Below, one piece after another: positions 45,405-54,603 of a stretch of DNA of 64,000 nucleotides. This DNA is from Marinobacter mangrovi (GTDB lineage Bacteria > Pseudomonadota > Gammaproteobacteria > Pseudomonadales > Oleiphilaceae). The notes below the pieces were generated by a model, which saw only the letters and a list, made by a program, of their open reading frames with translations, ran no database searches and was not told where the DNA came from. The position numbers were made by a program, and so were the translations under genes. The stretch covers positions 186,001 to 250,000 of the forward strand of contig NZ_JAERVO010000007.1 of NCBI RefSeq assembly GCF_016798325.1, given 5' to 3'. Within the stretch, counting starts at the first letter, position 1; each line of letters begins with the position of its first letter.

Positions 45405-46760
45405 ATGCCGGCGAACATTGCCACGCCCTACCGCTATGCGGCTCCGAACTACCGCTCGCGCCTGCTGATCCAGCGGGCGCGGGACGGCATGGTGCTGTTC
45501 TTCGTCTTCATGACGATCCTGGAAAGCGTCAAGATCGATATCGGCCGGATGGCGAATCTGAAGCCGTTCATCATCGTCATCCTGATGCTTGCTTTCCACT
45601 ACGGCATCATGGTGCGGCGCTTCCGCTGGCGGCCGGAGTTCAATGTCTTCGTGGCCTGGTGGCTCAGTCTGTTTATACCCGCCATTGGCGGCACCATCAT
45701 CTCGATGCATCACTATCTGGTGATCATCATGGGGCAGCTCCTGCTGCTGGGCTATCTGACGCTGACCTACACCTACCTCTACGACCGGGAGAATGGCGTC
45801 ATCAAGGCCCTCAATGCGCTGATCGTTATCGGCGTGTTCTGTGCGGCCCTGTCTTTCGCCCAGATTGCGGGCTATTTCGTGGGCATCGACCTGGGGGTGT
45901 CCCACGCGGAAACCGTCGGTTTCCCGCGCGCAGAGTCGATTTTCACCGAAACCGACTGGCACGCCATGTTCATGGGCTACGTGGCCCTGCTGCTCACGAT
46001 CTGCGGCAAGCACCTGATTCGCCAGCCGCTGCATTTCCAGATCGCCCTGGTCGGTTGCGTGATGTCCCTGATCCTGTCGTTCGGGCGTACCGCTACGTTT
46101 GCCTATCTCGGTTGCCTGGGGCTGTTCCTGCTGGTCCGCCGGCGGTTTGGCATCATCGCCGTGGGCGTCGTGTTGGTGTTCATGATGGGCCTGTCGATCC
46201 AGCTCAAGGCGCCGTTCGTGCCGGACTCACTGATTGAGCGCTTCAACATCATGGAGACGCTGGAAGACAGCAGTGAGGATGCCGGTGCCCTGGACTCCCG
46301 GCTGTTTGCGCTGGAAATGACTTGGTACTTCGTCAAGCAGGAACCGTTCTGGGGCAATGGCGCCGGCAGCATCCAGGCTCTGGTGGACCGCATGGACCTT
46401 CGGGAGAAATACGCCCACGGGGGCATCATGAACGCCGGGCGGGGCGGCACCAACCTGTTCCTGACCAGCCTGTTCGACTCCGGCATCCTGGGGCTCCTGG
46501 TGGTGATCGTGCTGGTGTTCGTGTTGTTCCGAACCGGGTTGCGCAGCTATCGGACGGCCCGTGACGCCAAGCTGGACGTGCAACGGGACGTGGCCTTGTT
46601 CCTGGTGCTGGGACTGCTCTATTTCATCCTCAACTGCATGTCCAACAACTTCATTCGTTATCCGCTGGTGTGGCTGCATTTCGTGATGCTGTTCCTGTAT
46701 CACCGGCAATTGCTGGAATATTTCCGGGGAGGGGCCCATGCGCATCCTGCATTACGTTAG
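45405..46760 (+). CDS. O-antigen ligase/polymerase family protein (Wzy-like)
   Basis: A 451-residue polytopic membrane protein with about 11-12 hydrophobic segments, the probable EPS repeat-unit polymerase. A large loop between TMs, about residues 265-355, contains the family-type block KQEPFWGNGAGSIQALVDRM (about 307-326) and HGGIMNAGRGGTNLFLTSLF, similar to the Wzy_C/O-antigen-ligase region. Sequence is divergent as usual for polymerases, so assignment rests on topology, motif and position between wzc and glycosyltransferase genes. Its last 23 bases overlap the next gene. Confidence 0.85.
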   Translation: MPANIATPYRYAAPNYRSRLLIQRARDGMVLFFVFMTILESVKIDIGRMANLKPFIIVILMLAFHYGIMVRRFRWRPEFNVFVAWWLSLFIPAIGGTIISMHHYLVIIMGQLLLLGYLTLTYTYLYDRENGVIKALNALIVIGVFCAALSFAQIAGYFVGIDLGVSHAETVGFPRAESIFTETDWHAMFMGYVALLLTICGKHLIRQPLHFQIALVGCVMSLILSFGRTATFAYLGCLGLFLLVRRRFGIIAVGVVLVFMMGLSIQLKAPFVPDSLIERFNIMETLEDSSEDAGALDSRLFALEMTWYFVKQEPFWGNGAGSIQALVDRMDLREKYAHGGIMNAGRGGTNLFLTSLFDSGILGLLVVIVLVFVLFRTGLRSYRTARDAKLDVQRDVALFLVLGLLYFILNCMSNNFIRYPLVWLHFVMLFLYHRQLLEYFRGGAHAHPALR

Positions 46761-47832
46761 GCAGTTCCACCCGTCCGTCGGTGGCATCCAGGACGTGGTT
46801 CTCCAGATCGCACGGCGCCAGAAGGCGGCTGGGCATCACGTGGAAGTCATGACCCTGGACCGTATCTTTGCCGACAACGAAAAGCTGCCGGCTACGGACG
46901 AGGTGGACGGCATCCCGATCACCCGCGTGCCGTTTCGGGGCATTCGCCAATACCCACTGCTGACGCTCGATCTGGACACCGTCAATCGCTTCGACGTGTT
47001 CCACATCCACTGCGTGGACTCGATGCTGGACAAGATGATCTACCTGCGGCACCGCATCCGCGGATCGGTGTTCCTGACCACCCACGGGCTGTATTTCCAC
47101 ACCGAGAAGTTCGCCCGCATCAAGCAGCTGTTCTACCGCTTCATCACGCCCCGGGCGCTGGCGAAGGTGGACAAGGTGTTCGCCTGCAGCCGCAACGACT
47201 ACGAGTTGATTGGCAAGATCATTCCCGATCCCGAGCGGCTGATGCTGGTGGAAAACGGCGTGGCGCTGGACAAGTTCCTGCCGGCCGCGCCCGCCGAACG
47301 TACCGAAGACCTGGTCTACATCGGCCGCATGGCCAGCCACAAGAACGTGGATGCCCTGGTGGACCGCTTCCTGGAAGCGGACACCGGTGCCCGACTGCAC
47401 TTGGTGGGGCGGGACTTCGACGGCACCCTGGAGCGGCTGCAGGCCCGTAACCTGCCAGAGAGCATCGTTATCCACGGCGCCATTGACACGGACGCCATCG
47501 CCGACCTGGTGGCCCGCTGCCGCTACTTCGTCAGCGCGTCGTCCTTCGAAGGATTTGGCTTGTCCGCGGTGGAAGCCATGGGTGCCGGCCTGATCCCGAT
47601 CCTCAACGACATCCCACCGTTCCGCGAGCTGGTGGAAGGCCACGGCGGCTACCTGATCGATTTCAACGCGCCCGGGAGCCTCACCCCGGTCCTGGACGCC
47701 GCCCGTCGGTCACCGGAGCTCGACACCCTGGGTGAATCCCTGCAGCGCAGCGTGCGCGGCTATTCCTGGGATGAAAAAGTGAACGCCATGCTGGCCCAGT
47801 ACCAGCAAAGTCGCGCCGGCCTGGCATCTTAG
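46738..47832 (+). CDS. Family 4 glycosyltransferase
   Basis: A 364-residue GT-B retaining glycosyltransferase. N-terminal acceptor domain starts RILHYVRQFHPSVGGIQDVV (about 2-21); the C-terminal donor domain has YIGRMASHKNVDALVDRFL (about 196-214) and the GT4 signature SASSFEGFGLSAVEAMGAG (about 263-281) with the catalytic E-x7-E pair. GGGAGG is located just ahead of the ATG, inside the end of the polymerase gene, so expression is coupled. It adds a sugar of unknown identity to the EPS repeat. Confidence 0.9.
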   Translation: MRILHYVRQFHPSVGGIQDVVLQIARRQKAAGHHVEVMTLDRIFADNEKLPATDEVDGIPITRVPFRGIRQYPLLTLDLDTVNRFDVFHIHCVDSMLDKMIYLRHRIRGSVFLTTHGLYFHTEKFARIKQLFYRFITPRALAKVDKVFACSRNDYELIGKIIPDPERLMLVENGVALDKFLPAAPAERTEDLVYIGRMASHKNVDALVDRFLEADTGARLHLVGRDFDGTLERLQARNLPESIVIHGAIDTDAIADLVARCRYFVSASSFEGFGLSAVEAMGAGLIPILNDIPPFRELVEGHGGYLIDFNAPGSLTPVLDAARRSPELDTLGESLQRSVRGYSWDEKVNAMLAQYQQSRAGLAS

Positions 47833-47841
47833 GAGGACAGC

Positions 47842-48345
47842 ATGACGACTGCGGAAACCGCCCGTCCGACGACGCGGCAAAAAGCCCAGCACCTGATGCT
47901 CGCCGCCTCGTTCGGTGGTCACTGGAAGCAGCTGATGGTGCTGGAAGACCTGCTGGATCAGGGCGACCGGCGTCTGAGTTTTGTCTCGACTTCCCGGGAA
48001 ACCCCGCCGGAAGCCATCGGTGCGGATTACTACCGCATTCCCGACTGCAACGCCGGCGAACGCTTTAACGCCCTGCGCTGCCTCAGCAGCGGGCTGGGGC
48101 TGATGCTTCGCCTGCGTCCGGATCTGTTGATCACCACCGGTGCGCTGCCGGGCCTGTTGCTGGCGGTGGCCGCCAAACTCACCGGCACCCGAGTGATCTG
48201 GGTGGACAGCGTGGCCAACGCCGAATGCCTGTCCACCTCCGGTCGCATGGCGGCGAAGTTCGTCGACCTGTGCTGCACCCAGTGGGAGCACCTGGCGGAC
48301 AACGACAACGCGCGCGGCCCGGTCTACCTGGGCAGCGTCCTGTAA
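47842..48345 (+). CDS. Alg14-like glycosyltransferase membrane/anchor subunit
   Basis: A 167-residue protein matching the Alg14 (PssD/Cps14F) group, the acceptor-side half of a split GT-B glycosyltransferase. The N-terminal LMLAASFGGHWKQLMVLEDL (about 18-37) contains the SxGGH motif of Alg14, and RPDLLITTGALPGLLLAVAA follows (about 93-112), the hydrophobic anchoring region. AGGAGG precedes the ATG. The Alg13-like partner gene follows immediately. In Rhizobium PssD/PssE and streptococcal Cps14F/G, such pairs add the second sugar onto Glc-PP-undecaprenol, which fits the WcaJ-like initiator here. Confidence 0.9.
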   Translation: MTTAETARPTTRQKAQHLMLAASFGGHWKQLMVLEDLLDQGDRRLSFVSTSRETPPEAIGADYYRIPDCNAGERFNALRCLSSGLGLMLRLRPDLLITTGALPGLLLAVAAKLTGTRVIWVDSVANAECLSTSGRMAAKFVDLCCTQWEHLADNDNARGPVYLGSVL

Positions 48346-48364
48346 GGCCGGCAAGGAGTCTGTT

Positions 48365-48868
48365 TTGATTTTTATGACTGTAGGAACCCAGCTGGCCTTC
48401 GATCGCCTGGTGCGCAGCCTGGACGCGTGGGTCGGCCCGGAGCAGCGCTACCCGGCGTTTGCCCAGATCGGCCGGGGGGAATACCTGCCCGAGCACATCA
48501 GCTACGACCGCTACCTGGATCCGGAGGCCTACCAGAAGTACCTGCAGGCCGCCCAGGTGGTGGTGGGGCACTGCGGCATCGGTACCATCCTGTCCTGCAA
48601 CGACCAGGGCATTCCGGTGGTGGTGGTGCCCCGGCGTTTCGACCTTGGCGAGCACCGCAACGATCACCAGATTGCCACGGCCCGCCAGGTGGAGTCCCGG
48701 GGCCTGGCCCGCGTGGTTTACGACGAATCGCAATTGGGGGCTGTGCTGGAAGAGGTGCTGTCCGGTGAGCAGAAACCGGAGGCCTATCACAAGGAGCGGG
48801 ACCGTCTCGCTCGCAACCTGAACCGGACCGTCAACCGGTTCCTCGGAACGGCGGGGGAGCTGTCATGA
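48365..48868 (+). CDS. Alg13-like (GT28) glycosyltransferase catalytic subunit
   Basis: A 167-residue protein matching the Alg13/GT28 C-terminal half, carrying the donor nucleotide-sugar site. It begins IFMTVGTQLAFDRLVRSLDA and contains QVVVGHCGIGTILSCNDQGI (about 71-90), then VVVVPRRFDLGEHRNDHQ, all hallmarks of the family (PssE/Cps14G). The start is a TTG at 48365 with AAGGAG six bases upstream, so TTG is favoured over the ATG at 48374. It should form a heterodimer with the preceding Alg14-like protein. It overlaps the next gene by an ATGA. Confidence 0.9.
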   Translation: MIFMTVGTQLAFDRLVRSLDAWVGPEQRYPAFAQIGRGEYLPEHISYDRYLDPEAYQKYLQAAQVVVGHCGIGTILSCNDQGIPVVVVPRRFDLGEHRNDHQIATARQVESRGLARVVYDESQLGAVLEEVLSGEQKPEAYHKERDRLARNLNRTVNRFLGTAGELS

Positions 48869-50094
48869 AGATACTGATGGTGAACACCTTCTACGCGCCC
48901 ACCCAGGTCGGCGGCGCCGAACTGTCGGTGCAACAGCTGGCCGAGGGCTTTGCCCGGCGCGGCCACACGGTGGGCGTGATGACCCTGGCCCGGGACGGCG
49001 TCGGCGACCGGGAAGAGATCAACGGCGTGACCGTGATCCGCGTGCCCAGTTACAATCACCACATTCCGCTGGTCCAACAGGGCTCGCTGAGTGAGCGCAC
49101 CCGCTGGCACCTGATCGACATCTTCCAGGGCGGGGACGCCGCCAAGTACGTGGACCTGTCGGAGTTCGACATCATCCACACCAACAACCTGCTGGGCTTT
49201 TCCACCCAGCTGTGGAAAACCATCCGGCGGGAGCGTCGCGAAGGCGCCGTGCTGGTCCACAACATCCGCGATTTCTACCTGCGTTGTCAGCGCTCTAACC
49301 GCTATCGCAATGGCCACACCTGCGAGAAAACCTGCGCCGCCTGCCGTCCGGCGGAAGTCACCCGTCGCCGTCACAGCGAGTGTGTTGACGCGGCCGTGGG
49401 GGTGAGCGATTACATGCTCCAGCACCACCTGCAGGCCGGCTTTTTCCCCAACGCCCAGCGCACCGCCGCGATCCACAACCGCCCCGGTGACCATCTTCGC
49501 TTCGACCGTCAGCCGCGGGCGCACGACGATCCGATCCGGGTCGGCTTTATCGGCCGGGTAGCGGAGAACAAAGGCACGTTCCGGTTGGTTGAAGCCTTCC
49601 GCAGGCTCGATCGCCAGGACATGACCCTCGCCATTGCCGGCACCGGCAACGATGAGGACGTGGCCCGCCTCGAAACCCTGATCGACGGCGATCCGCGCAT
49701 CACCTATCTGGGCCGCACCACGCCCGACGTGTTCTATCCGAGTGTGGACGTGACGGTCGTGCCGTCCACCTGGGAAGAGCCGCTGTCCCGCGTGGTCAGC
49801 GAGAGCTATCTCAACGGCCTGCCGGTGCTGGCCTGCAACCTGGGCGGGCAGCCGGAGATGGTGCGTCACGAGGTGGACGGCCTGGTGTTCACCCCCACCG
49901 TCGACAACATCCACGCGGCGTTGGCCGACCTCACGCCGGAACGTCTGGCGGACATGACCCTCAACGCCCGTACCCGGTCCAATGAAATGCTGTCCGACGT
50001 GGTCATCGACCGCTATCTGGCGCTGTTCGAAGAGCTGCTGGAAGCCCGGGCCGGTACCGATTCACCGGACGGCTTGGTCGTCGGTCTCGATTAA
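48865..50094 (+). CDS. Family 4 glycosyltransferase with cysteine cluster
   Basis: A 409-residue GT4 glycosyltransferase (GT-B fold). N-terminal ILMVNTFYAPTQVGGAELSV (about 3-22), C-terminal VGFIGRVAENKGTFRLVEAF (about 224-243) and the GT4 signature VVPSTWEEPLSRVVSESYLN. Unusual is a cysteine cluster in the N-domain, C141-x11-C153-x3-C157-x2-C160 and C173, that looks like a structural metal site. The start overlaps the Alg13-like stop in an ATGA. Donor and linkage are unknown. Confidence 0.9.
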   Translation: MKILMVNTFYAPTQVGGAELSVQQLAEGFARRGHTVGVMTLARDGVGDREEINGVTVIRVPSYNHHIPLVQQGSLSERTRWHLIDIFQGGDAAKYVDLSEFDIIHTNNLLGFSTQLWKTIRRERREGAVLVHNIRDFYLRCQRSNRYRNGHTCEKTCAACRPAEVTRRRHSECVDAAVGVSDYMLQHHLQAGFFPNAQRTAAIHNRPGDHLRFDRQPRAHDDPIRVGFIGRVAENKGTFRLVEAFRRLDRQDMTLAIAGTGNDEDVARLETLIDGDPRITYLGRTTPDVFYPSVDVTVVPSTWEEPLSRVVSESYLNGLPVLACNLGGQPEMVRHEVDGLVFTPTVDNIHAALADLTPERLADMTLNARTRSNEMLSDVVIDRYLALFEELLEARAGTDSPDGLVVGLD

Positions 50095-50116
50095 CCGTTT
50101 TCAAGGAGGAAGCCCG

Positions 50117-51175
50117 ATGTCCGAGGCTGTCAGCAGCGTGCCGGCCCGCGAACGCAACGATGCGTTCGAGCGGGTCCAGGCCACGCGCCAACTCGATCTC
50201 AACGTGGAGACCCTGCGGGGCATGGCCATCCTGATGGTGGTCATTTTCCACGTCATTGGCCCCAAGCCCTATGAGGGGCTGCAGATCCAGGAGCCGGGGT
50301 CGCTCTACCACCTGGTCACGGATATTTTCGATTACCTGCAGATGCCCCTGTTCTCGTTCCTGGCCGGCTACGTCTATGCGATCCGGCCGTTCAGCGGCGG
50401 CGCGGGCGCCTTCGTCAAGAGCAAGGCCCAACGCCTGCTGGTACCGATGCTGGTGGTGGGTACCGTTTTTGCCATCGTCAAGGCTATGGCGCCGGGGACC
50501 AACACGCCGCTGTCGGCCAGCGATTTCCTGACCCTGCACATCATCCCGGTCCAGCACTTCTGGTTCGTGGAGTCGCTGTTCTGGATCTTCCTGCTGATGA
50601 TGCTACTGGACGGTTCGAAACTGATCGCCAGCGGCCGTCACTTCGCCATCGTCGCGGTCGTCGCCTGTGCCATCCATCTGGCCTGGCAGGATCCGCCGAT
50701 CTACTTCAGCTTTGCCGGCGTGATCTTCCTGCTGCCGTCGTTCCTGTTCGGCGTGGCCTGTTACCGCTACCGTGAGGCCATTTTCCAGCCGGCGGTGTTG
50801 TGGCCGGTCGGGTTGGTGACGGCGGTCTGCTCGGTGCTGGTGGGGCTGACGCTGGTGGATGTCATCGACTACCGGTTCATGCCGCAGTCGCTGCCGGCGC
50901 TGATCGTCGGTTGCGGGGTGTCACTCATGCTGATGGTGTCCCAGTTCAAGCAGCGCTGGCTGGTGTTTATCGGCGCCTACGCCTACAGCATCTATATTTT
51001 CCACGTGTTCGGCACGTCTGGTTCCCGCATCATCCTGCAGAAGCTGGGCGTGTCGGATACGTTCCTGCTGATGGTGGTGGGGATTCTGGTGGGCGTGATC
51101 GGTCCGATCATCGTCGACAAGCTGGCTTCGCGCTATTACTGGAGTCGCCGGATACTGCTGGGCAAAAAGCGGTAG
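50117..51175 (+). CDS. Acyltransferase 3 family membrane protein
   Basis: A 352-residue polytopic acyltransferase of the AT3 (OafA/YrhL, WcaF-unlike) family, which O-acetylates or succinylates sugar residues of surface polysaccharides. The first helix region NVETLRGMAILMVVIFHVIG (about 30-49) contains the family's catalytic-type His and RGxA motif; about 10 hydrophobic segments follow. AAGGAGG precedes the ATG at 50117. Last gene of the plus-strand arm of the EPS cluster; the following 34 bases to the convergent gene contain a GC hairpin. Confidence 0.87.
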   Translation: MSEAVSSVPARERNDAFERVQATRQLDLNVETLRGMAILMVVIFHVIGPKPYEGLQIQEPGSLYHLVTDIFDYLQMPLFSFLAGYVYAIRPFSGGAGAFVKSKAQRLLVPMLVVGTVFAIVKAMAPGTNTPLSASDFLTLHIIPVQHFWFVESLFWIFLLMMLLDGSKLIASGRHFAIVAVVACAIHLAWQDPPIYFSFAGVIFLLPSFLFGVACYRYREAIFQPAVLWPVGLVTAVCSVLVGLTLVDVIDYRFMPQSLPALIVGCGVSLMLMVSQFKQRWLVFIGAYAYSIYIFHVFGTSGSRIILQKLGVSDTFLLMVVGILVGVIGPIIVDKLASRYYWSRRILLGKKR

Positions 51176-51181
51176 GGGCGT

Positions 51182-51203
51182 CGCCGCCCTGAGCCGGGCG
51201 GCG
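51182..51203. other. hairpin at convergence of the two EPS arms
   Basis: CGCCGCCC, loop TGAGCC, GGGCGGCG: perfect 8-bp stem. No T-run on either side, so not a canonical intrinsic terminator; it may pause or limit read-through where the two EPS transcripts meet. Confidence 0.6.
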
Positions 51204-51209
51204 CGGTAC

Positions 51210-52412
51210 TCAGACCGCGGCGTCGGTGACGGAGGGGGCAGCCGCACCTGCCCCCTCTGGCATCACACCGAGTCCGGTCAGGATGTCGTACCAGGCTTCA
51301 CCGACCGATTGCTCGGAAAACCCGCCAATAAACTGCTGCACGCGGCTCTCGGCCGGGCTGTGGTAATCGTCCAGGCTGTCATCAATGGCATGGGCCAGCG
51401 CCTCGGGATTGCCGGCCTCGAAGAAGCGGAAGGCCCCGTCCGGCGCATCTGCCATGGGACGATAGATCTCCTCCAGCGCCCCGTAATCCGAGGCAATCAC
51501 AGGCAGGCCCGTGGCCAGCGCTTCCATGATCGCAATACAGAAGCTTTCCTCGGCCCCTGACTGGGGGTCGACGTGGGAGGGCTGCACGTAAAGGTGACTC
51601 TGGTAGAGCAGGTCGCGGATGCCTTCCCGGCTGAGGTTGGCATGCAGGGTCACGCGGTCGGCCAGGCTGTGGATGCCGACGAACGACGTCAGCCGGTCCT
51701 GGGTTGGACCGAAGCCCACCAGGTCGAGCCGCACATCCACGCCCTGGTCCCGGAGCTGACGCACCGCCTCCAGCAGCGTGATCTGATCCTTGAAGCCTTC
51801 GAACCGGCCAATGCAGCACAGCCGCAGTGGGCCGCCAGTGAATTCCCGGGCGCGCCACGGGAAGAAGTCCTGGTTCACGTAGTTGCGTACCACCCGCACC
51901 TGGCTCTGCGCCAGCGACAGGGTGTTGGCGACCTTGTCGGCGAAGTGCTGACTGGGGAAGGTGAAGATGCGCTCGTCACCGGCGCTCAGGCGCTGCATGG
52001 CGCTGCGGAATTCCCGGTGGCTGTGCAGGGCCACGTTGCCGTCATAGCCGTGCATGGACGTGATCACGGGCACCGGTGCCCGCAGGAAGTTGGTGGCCGA
52101 CATGCCGAACTGGGCCTGGATGGCATCCACGCCCCGCATGGGACGCGCCAGGGCCAGTGTGCCCATTTCGAATTCCCGGTACTGGCGCAGCAGTTTGGAT
52201 TCGATGCGCGTCAGCTGGCGGGACCAGCCGCCGGATTCCCGACCCGGCACAATATGCACCTCCAGTCCCGGCAAAGTCCGGCCCGGTGTATTGAGCAGGC
52301 GCGAGGTGATCAGCCGGCAGTCGTAACCGCGCGCCATCAGCGCTTTCAGGTGCAGGTAGATGTATTCCTCGTTGATCCGCGAATACGCCGGCACGGCATG
52401 GAGCAGGGTCAT
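51210..52412 (-). CDS. Family 4 glycosyltransferase
   Basis: A 400-residue GT4-type glycosyltransferase. Start at 52412 (MTLLHAVPAYSRINEEYIYL) has an ATGA overlap with the upstream flippase gene. The donor domain shows LRLCCIGRFEGFKDQITLLE (about 193-212) and GAEESFCIAIMEALATGLPV (about 287-306), which carries the E-x7-E pair. It resembles the WcaL/AmsK-type transferases in colanic acid and amylovoran loci (long VRVVRNYVN and QPSHVDPQSGAEES segments), suggesting a late step in repeat-unit assembly. Last gene of the minus-strand arm. Confidence 0.88.
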   Translation of the reverse strand: MTLLHAVPAYSRINEEYIYLHLKALMARGYDCRLITSRLLNTPGRTLPGLEVHIVPGRESGGWSRQLTRIESKLLRQYREFEMGTLALARPMRGVDAIQAQFGMSATNFLRAPVPVITSMHGYDGNVALHSHREFRSAMQRLSAGDERIFTFPSQHFADKVANTLSLAQSQVRVVRNYVNQDFFPWRAREFTGGPLRLCCIGRFEGFKDQITLLEAVRQLRDQGVDVRLDLVGFGPTQDRLTSFVGIHSLADRVTLHANLSREGIRDLLYQSHLYVQPSHVDPQSGAEESFCIAIMEALATGLPVIASDYGALEEIYRPMADAPDGAFRFFEAGNPEALAHAIDDSLDDYHSPAESRVQQFIGGFSEQSVGEAWYDILTGLGVMPEGAGAAAPSVTDAAV

Positions 52413-53695
52413 GTCGGGTCTCCTTCCCGTTTTCCGGGATCGGAGAAGTACATCGATCCCAGGCACATCAGACATTTCACCAGCCCGCCGACAATCATCG
52501 AATAGAGGAAAAACTCCAGGCTGGAAATCTTCACGGCCCAGATCGAGCCGGCCACGAAGATAACGGTGCCGGCCAGTTGGGCCCGCACCAGCAGTCGGTT
52601 ATTGCCGCTGAGCAGCATCGGCTGGATCGCCAGCCAGCCCAGCGATCCGAGAATCACGTTGAGCAGCAGCAGGGAGGTGATGTGGGCCACGCCCGTGAAA
52701 TCCTTGCCGAAGAACCAGGCCACCGGATACTCCAGCAGCACCAGGCACAGCGGCCACAGCACCAGCGCCAGCAGGAAGTAGATCAGCGTCCAGCGGCCGA
52801 AGGTGCGTTTCATCTCGTGATCGTCCCGGGCGTTCACCCGGGCGATGATGACGTTGGTGACGTTGCCCACCACTTGCCGCGCGGACATGGCGAGCGTCAC
52901 GGACACCGCGTAGATCCCCATCTCGCTGGTGGTGGCAATCAACGACACCAGGATCTTGTCCAGGTGCTGCTGCAGCAGCATCATCAGATCGGACTGCCAG
53001 AAGCGCAGGGCGTACTGACGATCGGGTTTGGGCACCCGGGACCGACGCTCGAAGGACTGGCGATGGAACAGCCGGCGCAGGGCCCAGGAAATAAACACGA
53101 TTTCCGCGACCCGACAGACGATCTGGAAGCCCAGCAGCAGCTCAGGGCTGCCCACATGCATAAAAAAAGCGACGCCGAGAAGCAGACCGTTGAGCAGCGG
53201 CAGGATCACCTTGGCGATGTCGGGAATCAGGAATCGGCTGTCGACGGCCGCAAGGGTCTGCAAATAGGTGGCGCAGGCAAACGACACGCTGCCGGCCAGG
53301 GTGACGCCGACAATCGCCAGATCCAGCGTGGTGTACTTGTCCGCGATATAGAACGGGTAGATGCCGCACCAGATGAGCGCGAAGAGCACGCCAGTCCCGG
53401 CAACCACCAGCAAATGGGGGCGCAGCGCCTGGGTGTGCTCGCGCTTGGCCAGGTACACCGCCAGACGCTGGATGCCGAGGTTGCAGACCAGCGGCGCGAA
53501 GTACAGCGGCAGGAACAACAGGAAGAGGTGGCCACGGCCTTCCACGCCGAGGATGCGCGCCACCAGGGCGGCATTCAGCGTAGAGACCAGTACGATCAGG
53601 ATATTGATCGTACTGCTGCGCAGCATCAGGGGAATCAGCGACCGGCTGCTGACCCCGGAGCGGGGTGTGGCGGCCGCGCGCGACTCGTCTGTCAT
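52409..53695 (-). CDS. wzx: Wzx-type oligosaccharide flippase
   Basis: A 428-residue polytopic protein (about 12 hydrophobic segments) of the MOP/MATE-like polysaccharide flippase family, moving the lipid-linked repeat unit across the inner membrane. The N-terminus LIPLMLRSSTINILIVLVST (about 21-40) and ALVARILGVEGRGHLFLLFL (about 43-62) is the typical first-helix pair. Sequence is divergent elsewhere, as is usual for Wzx. It overlaps the neighbouring genes on both sides by ATGA. It is the only flippase candidate in the EPS locus and lies in the opposite strand to the polymerase. Confidence 0.87.
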   Translation of the reverse strand: MTDESRAAATPRSGVSSRSLIPLMLRSSTINILIVLVSTLNAALVARILGVEGRGHLFLLFLPLYFAPLVCNLGIQRLAVYLAKREHTQALRPHLLVVAGTGVLFALIWCGIYPFYIADKYTTLDLAIVGVTLAGSVSFACATYLQTLAAVDSRFLIPDIAKVILPLLNGLLLGVAFFMHVGSPELLLGFQIVCRVAEIVFISWALRRLFHRQSFERRSRVPKPDRQYALRFWQSDLMMLLQQHLDKILVSLIATTSEMGIYAVSVTLAMSARQVVGNVTNVIIARVNARDDHEMKRTFGRWTLIYFLLALVLWPLCLVLLEYPVAWFFGKDFTGVAHITSLLLLNVILGSLGWLAIQPMLLSGNNRLLVRAQLAGTVIFVAGSIWAVKISSLEFFLYSMIVGGLVKCLMCLGSMYFSDPGKREGDPT

Positions 53696-54603
53696 GTCCA
53701 GATCACGTTGTGGAATTGGTTGGCGATGGAGTTTTCATACACCGACCGGCACTTGTGGTAACTGCCGCCGCTGAAGTACACCGTCTTGCCGAGGCGGGCG
53801 GCGGCGATGCAGACGTGCAGACGGTCCGTGCGGACGATGTCGAACTGGTCGATGTAGTTGACGAAATCCCGGGCTGATTCGCGCACCCGTTCCAGGGAGG
53901 CCTGGCCGTAGTCGAAGACCACCGACGCATCGCAGTTGTCGCTGGGGATGGGTTTGCCAGCGCTTTCCCGATCCGTGCGGAAGAAATGACCGTCACGAAT
54001 GCGGCCTTTACCCAGTTTACGGCTGAACCAGCTGGCCAGTAGCCGGCCTTTGGCCTGCAGGTATTTGCGACGGTTCAGCCCTTTGGCGCCGGGCGCTGCG
54101 AGCAGTTCCCGCAGCCAGGTCAGCGGCAGGTTGGACTCCCGGAACACCGACATATCGCCGTAGAACACCATGTCGTCACACAGGTACGTTTGGGCTTCCA
54201 CCTGCTGGCTGACGTAGTTGAAGGACGTCTGTTCACGGCAGAAGATCAGCGTGTTGTCCGGCAACTCCCGCAGCAGCGGCTCATGACCGGCAATGGTATG
54301 GGGCAGCACGATCAGTCGCTGGCAGGCACCTTTCATCCGTTGGATCAATTCGGCGACATCGTTGTAGAGCGGGACCAGGTTGCCGCCCCCCGCCACCAGC
54401 AGGGTGCCGTCTTTCGCCGTGTCATCGAGCCGGGCACCGGGCAGGGCCAGTCGCACCTTGAGGCCCAGTTTCTCCAGGGCCGTCAGCGAACTCATGGTGA
54501 TCAGGTGGTCGCCGGCATTGCCCGGAAAGCTGGCGAGGGTGAGCGGAGAGGAACCGCACGCCTGCTGCATGATGGCTTCAAAATCGTGCTGACTGAGTTT
54601 CAT
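53692..54603 (-). CDS. Polysaccharide pyruvyl transferase family protein
   Basis: A 303-residue enzyme of the polysaccharide pyruvyl transferase family (CsaB/ExoV/WcaK fold), which puts a pyruvate ketal on a sugar of the repeat, giving the polymer negative charge. Family blocks: LTLASFPGNAGDHLITMSSL (about 21-40), GTLLVAGGGNLVPLYNDVAE (about 66-85), RLIVLPHTIAGHEPLL and FDIVRTDRLHVCIAAARLGK (about 256-275). Start at 54603 (MKLSQHDF) forms an ATGA with the GT2 gene upstream. The longer open frame is inside that gene. Confidence 0.88.
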   Translation of the reverse strand: MKLSQHDFEAIMQQACGSSPLTLASFPGNAGDHLITMSSLTALEKLGLKVRLALPGARLDDTAKDGTLLVAGGGNLVPLYNDVAELIQRMKGACQRLIVLPHTIAGHEPLLRELPDNTLIFCREQTSFNYVSQQVEAQTYLCDDMVFYGDMSVFRESNLPLTWLRELLAAPGAKGLNRRKYLQAKGRLLASWFSRKLGKGRIRDGHFFRTDRESAGKPIPSDNCDASVVFDYGQASLERVRESARDFVNYIDQFDIVRTDRLHVCIAAARLGKTVYFSGGSYHKCRSVYENSIANQFHNVIWT

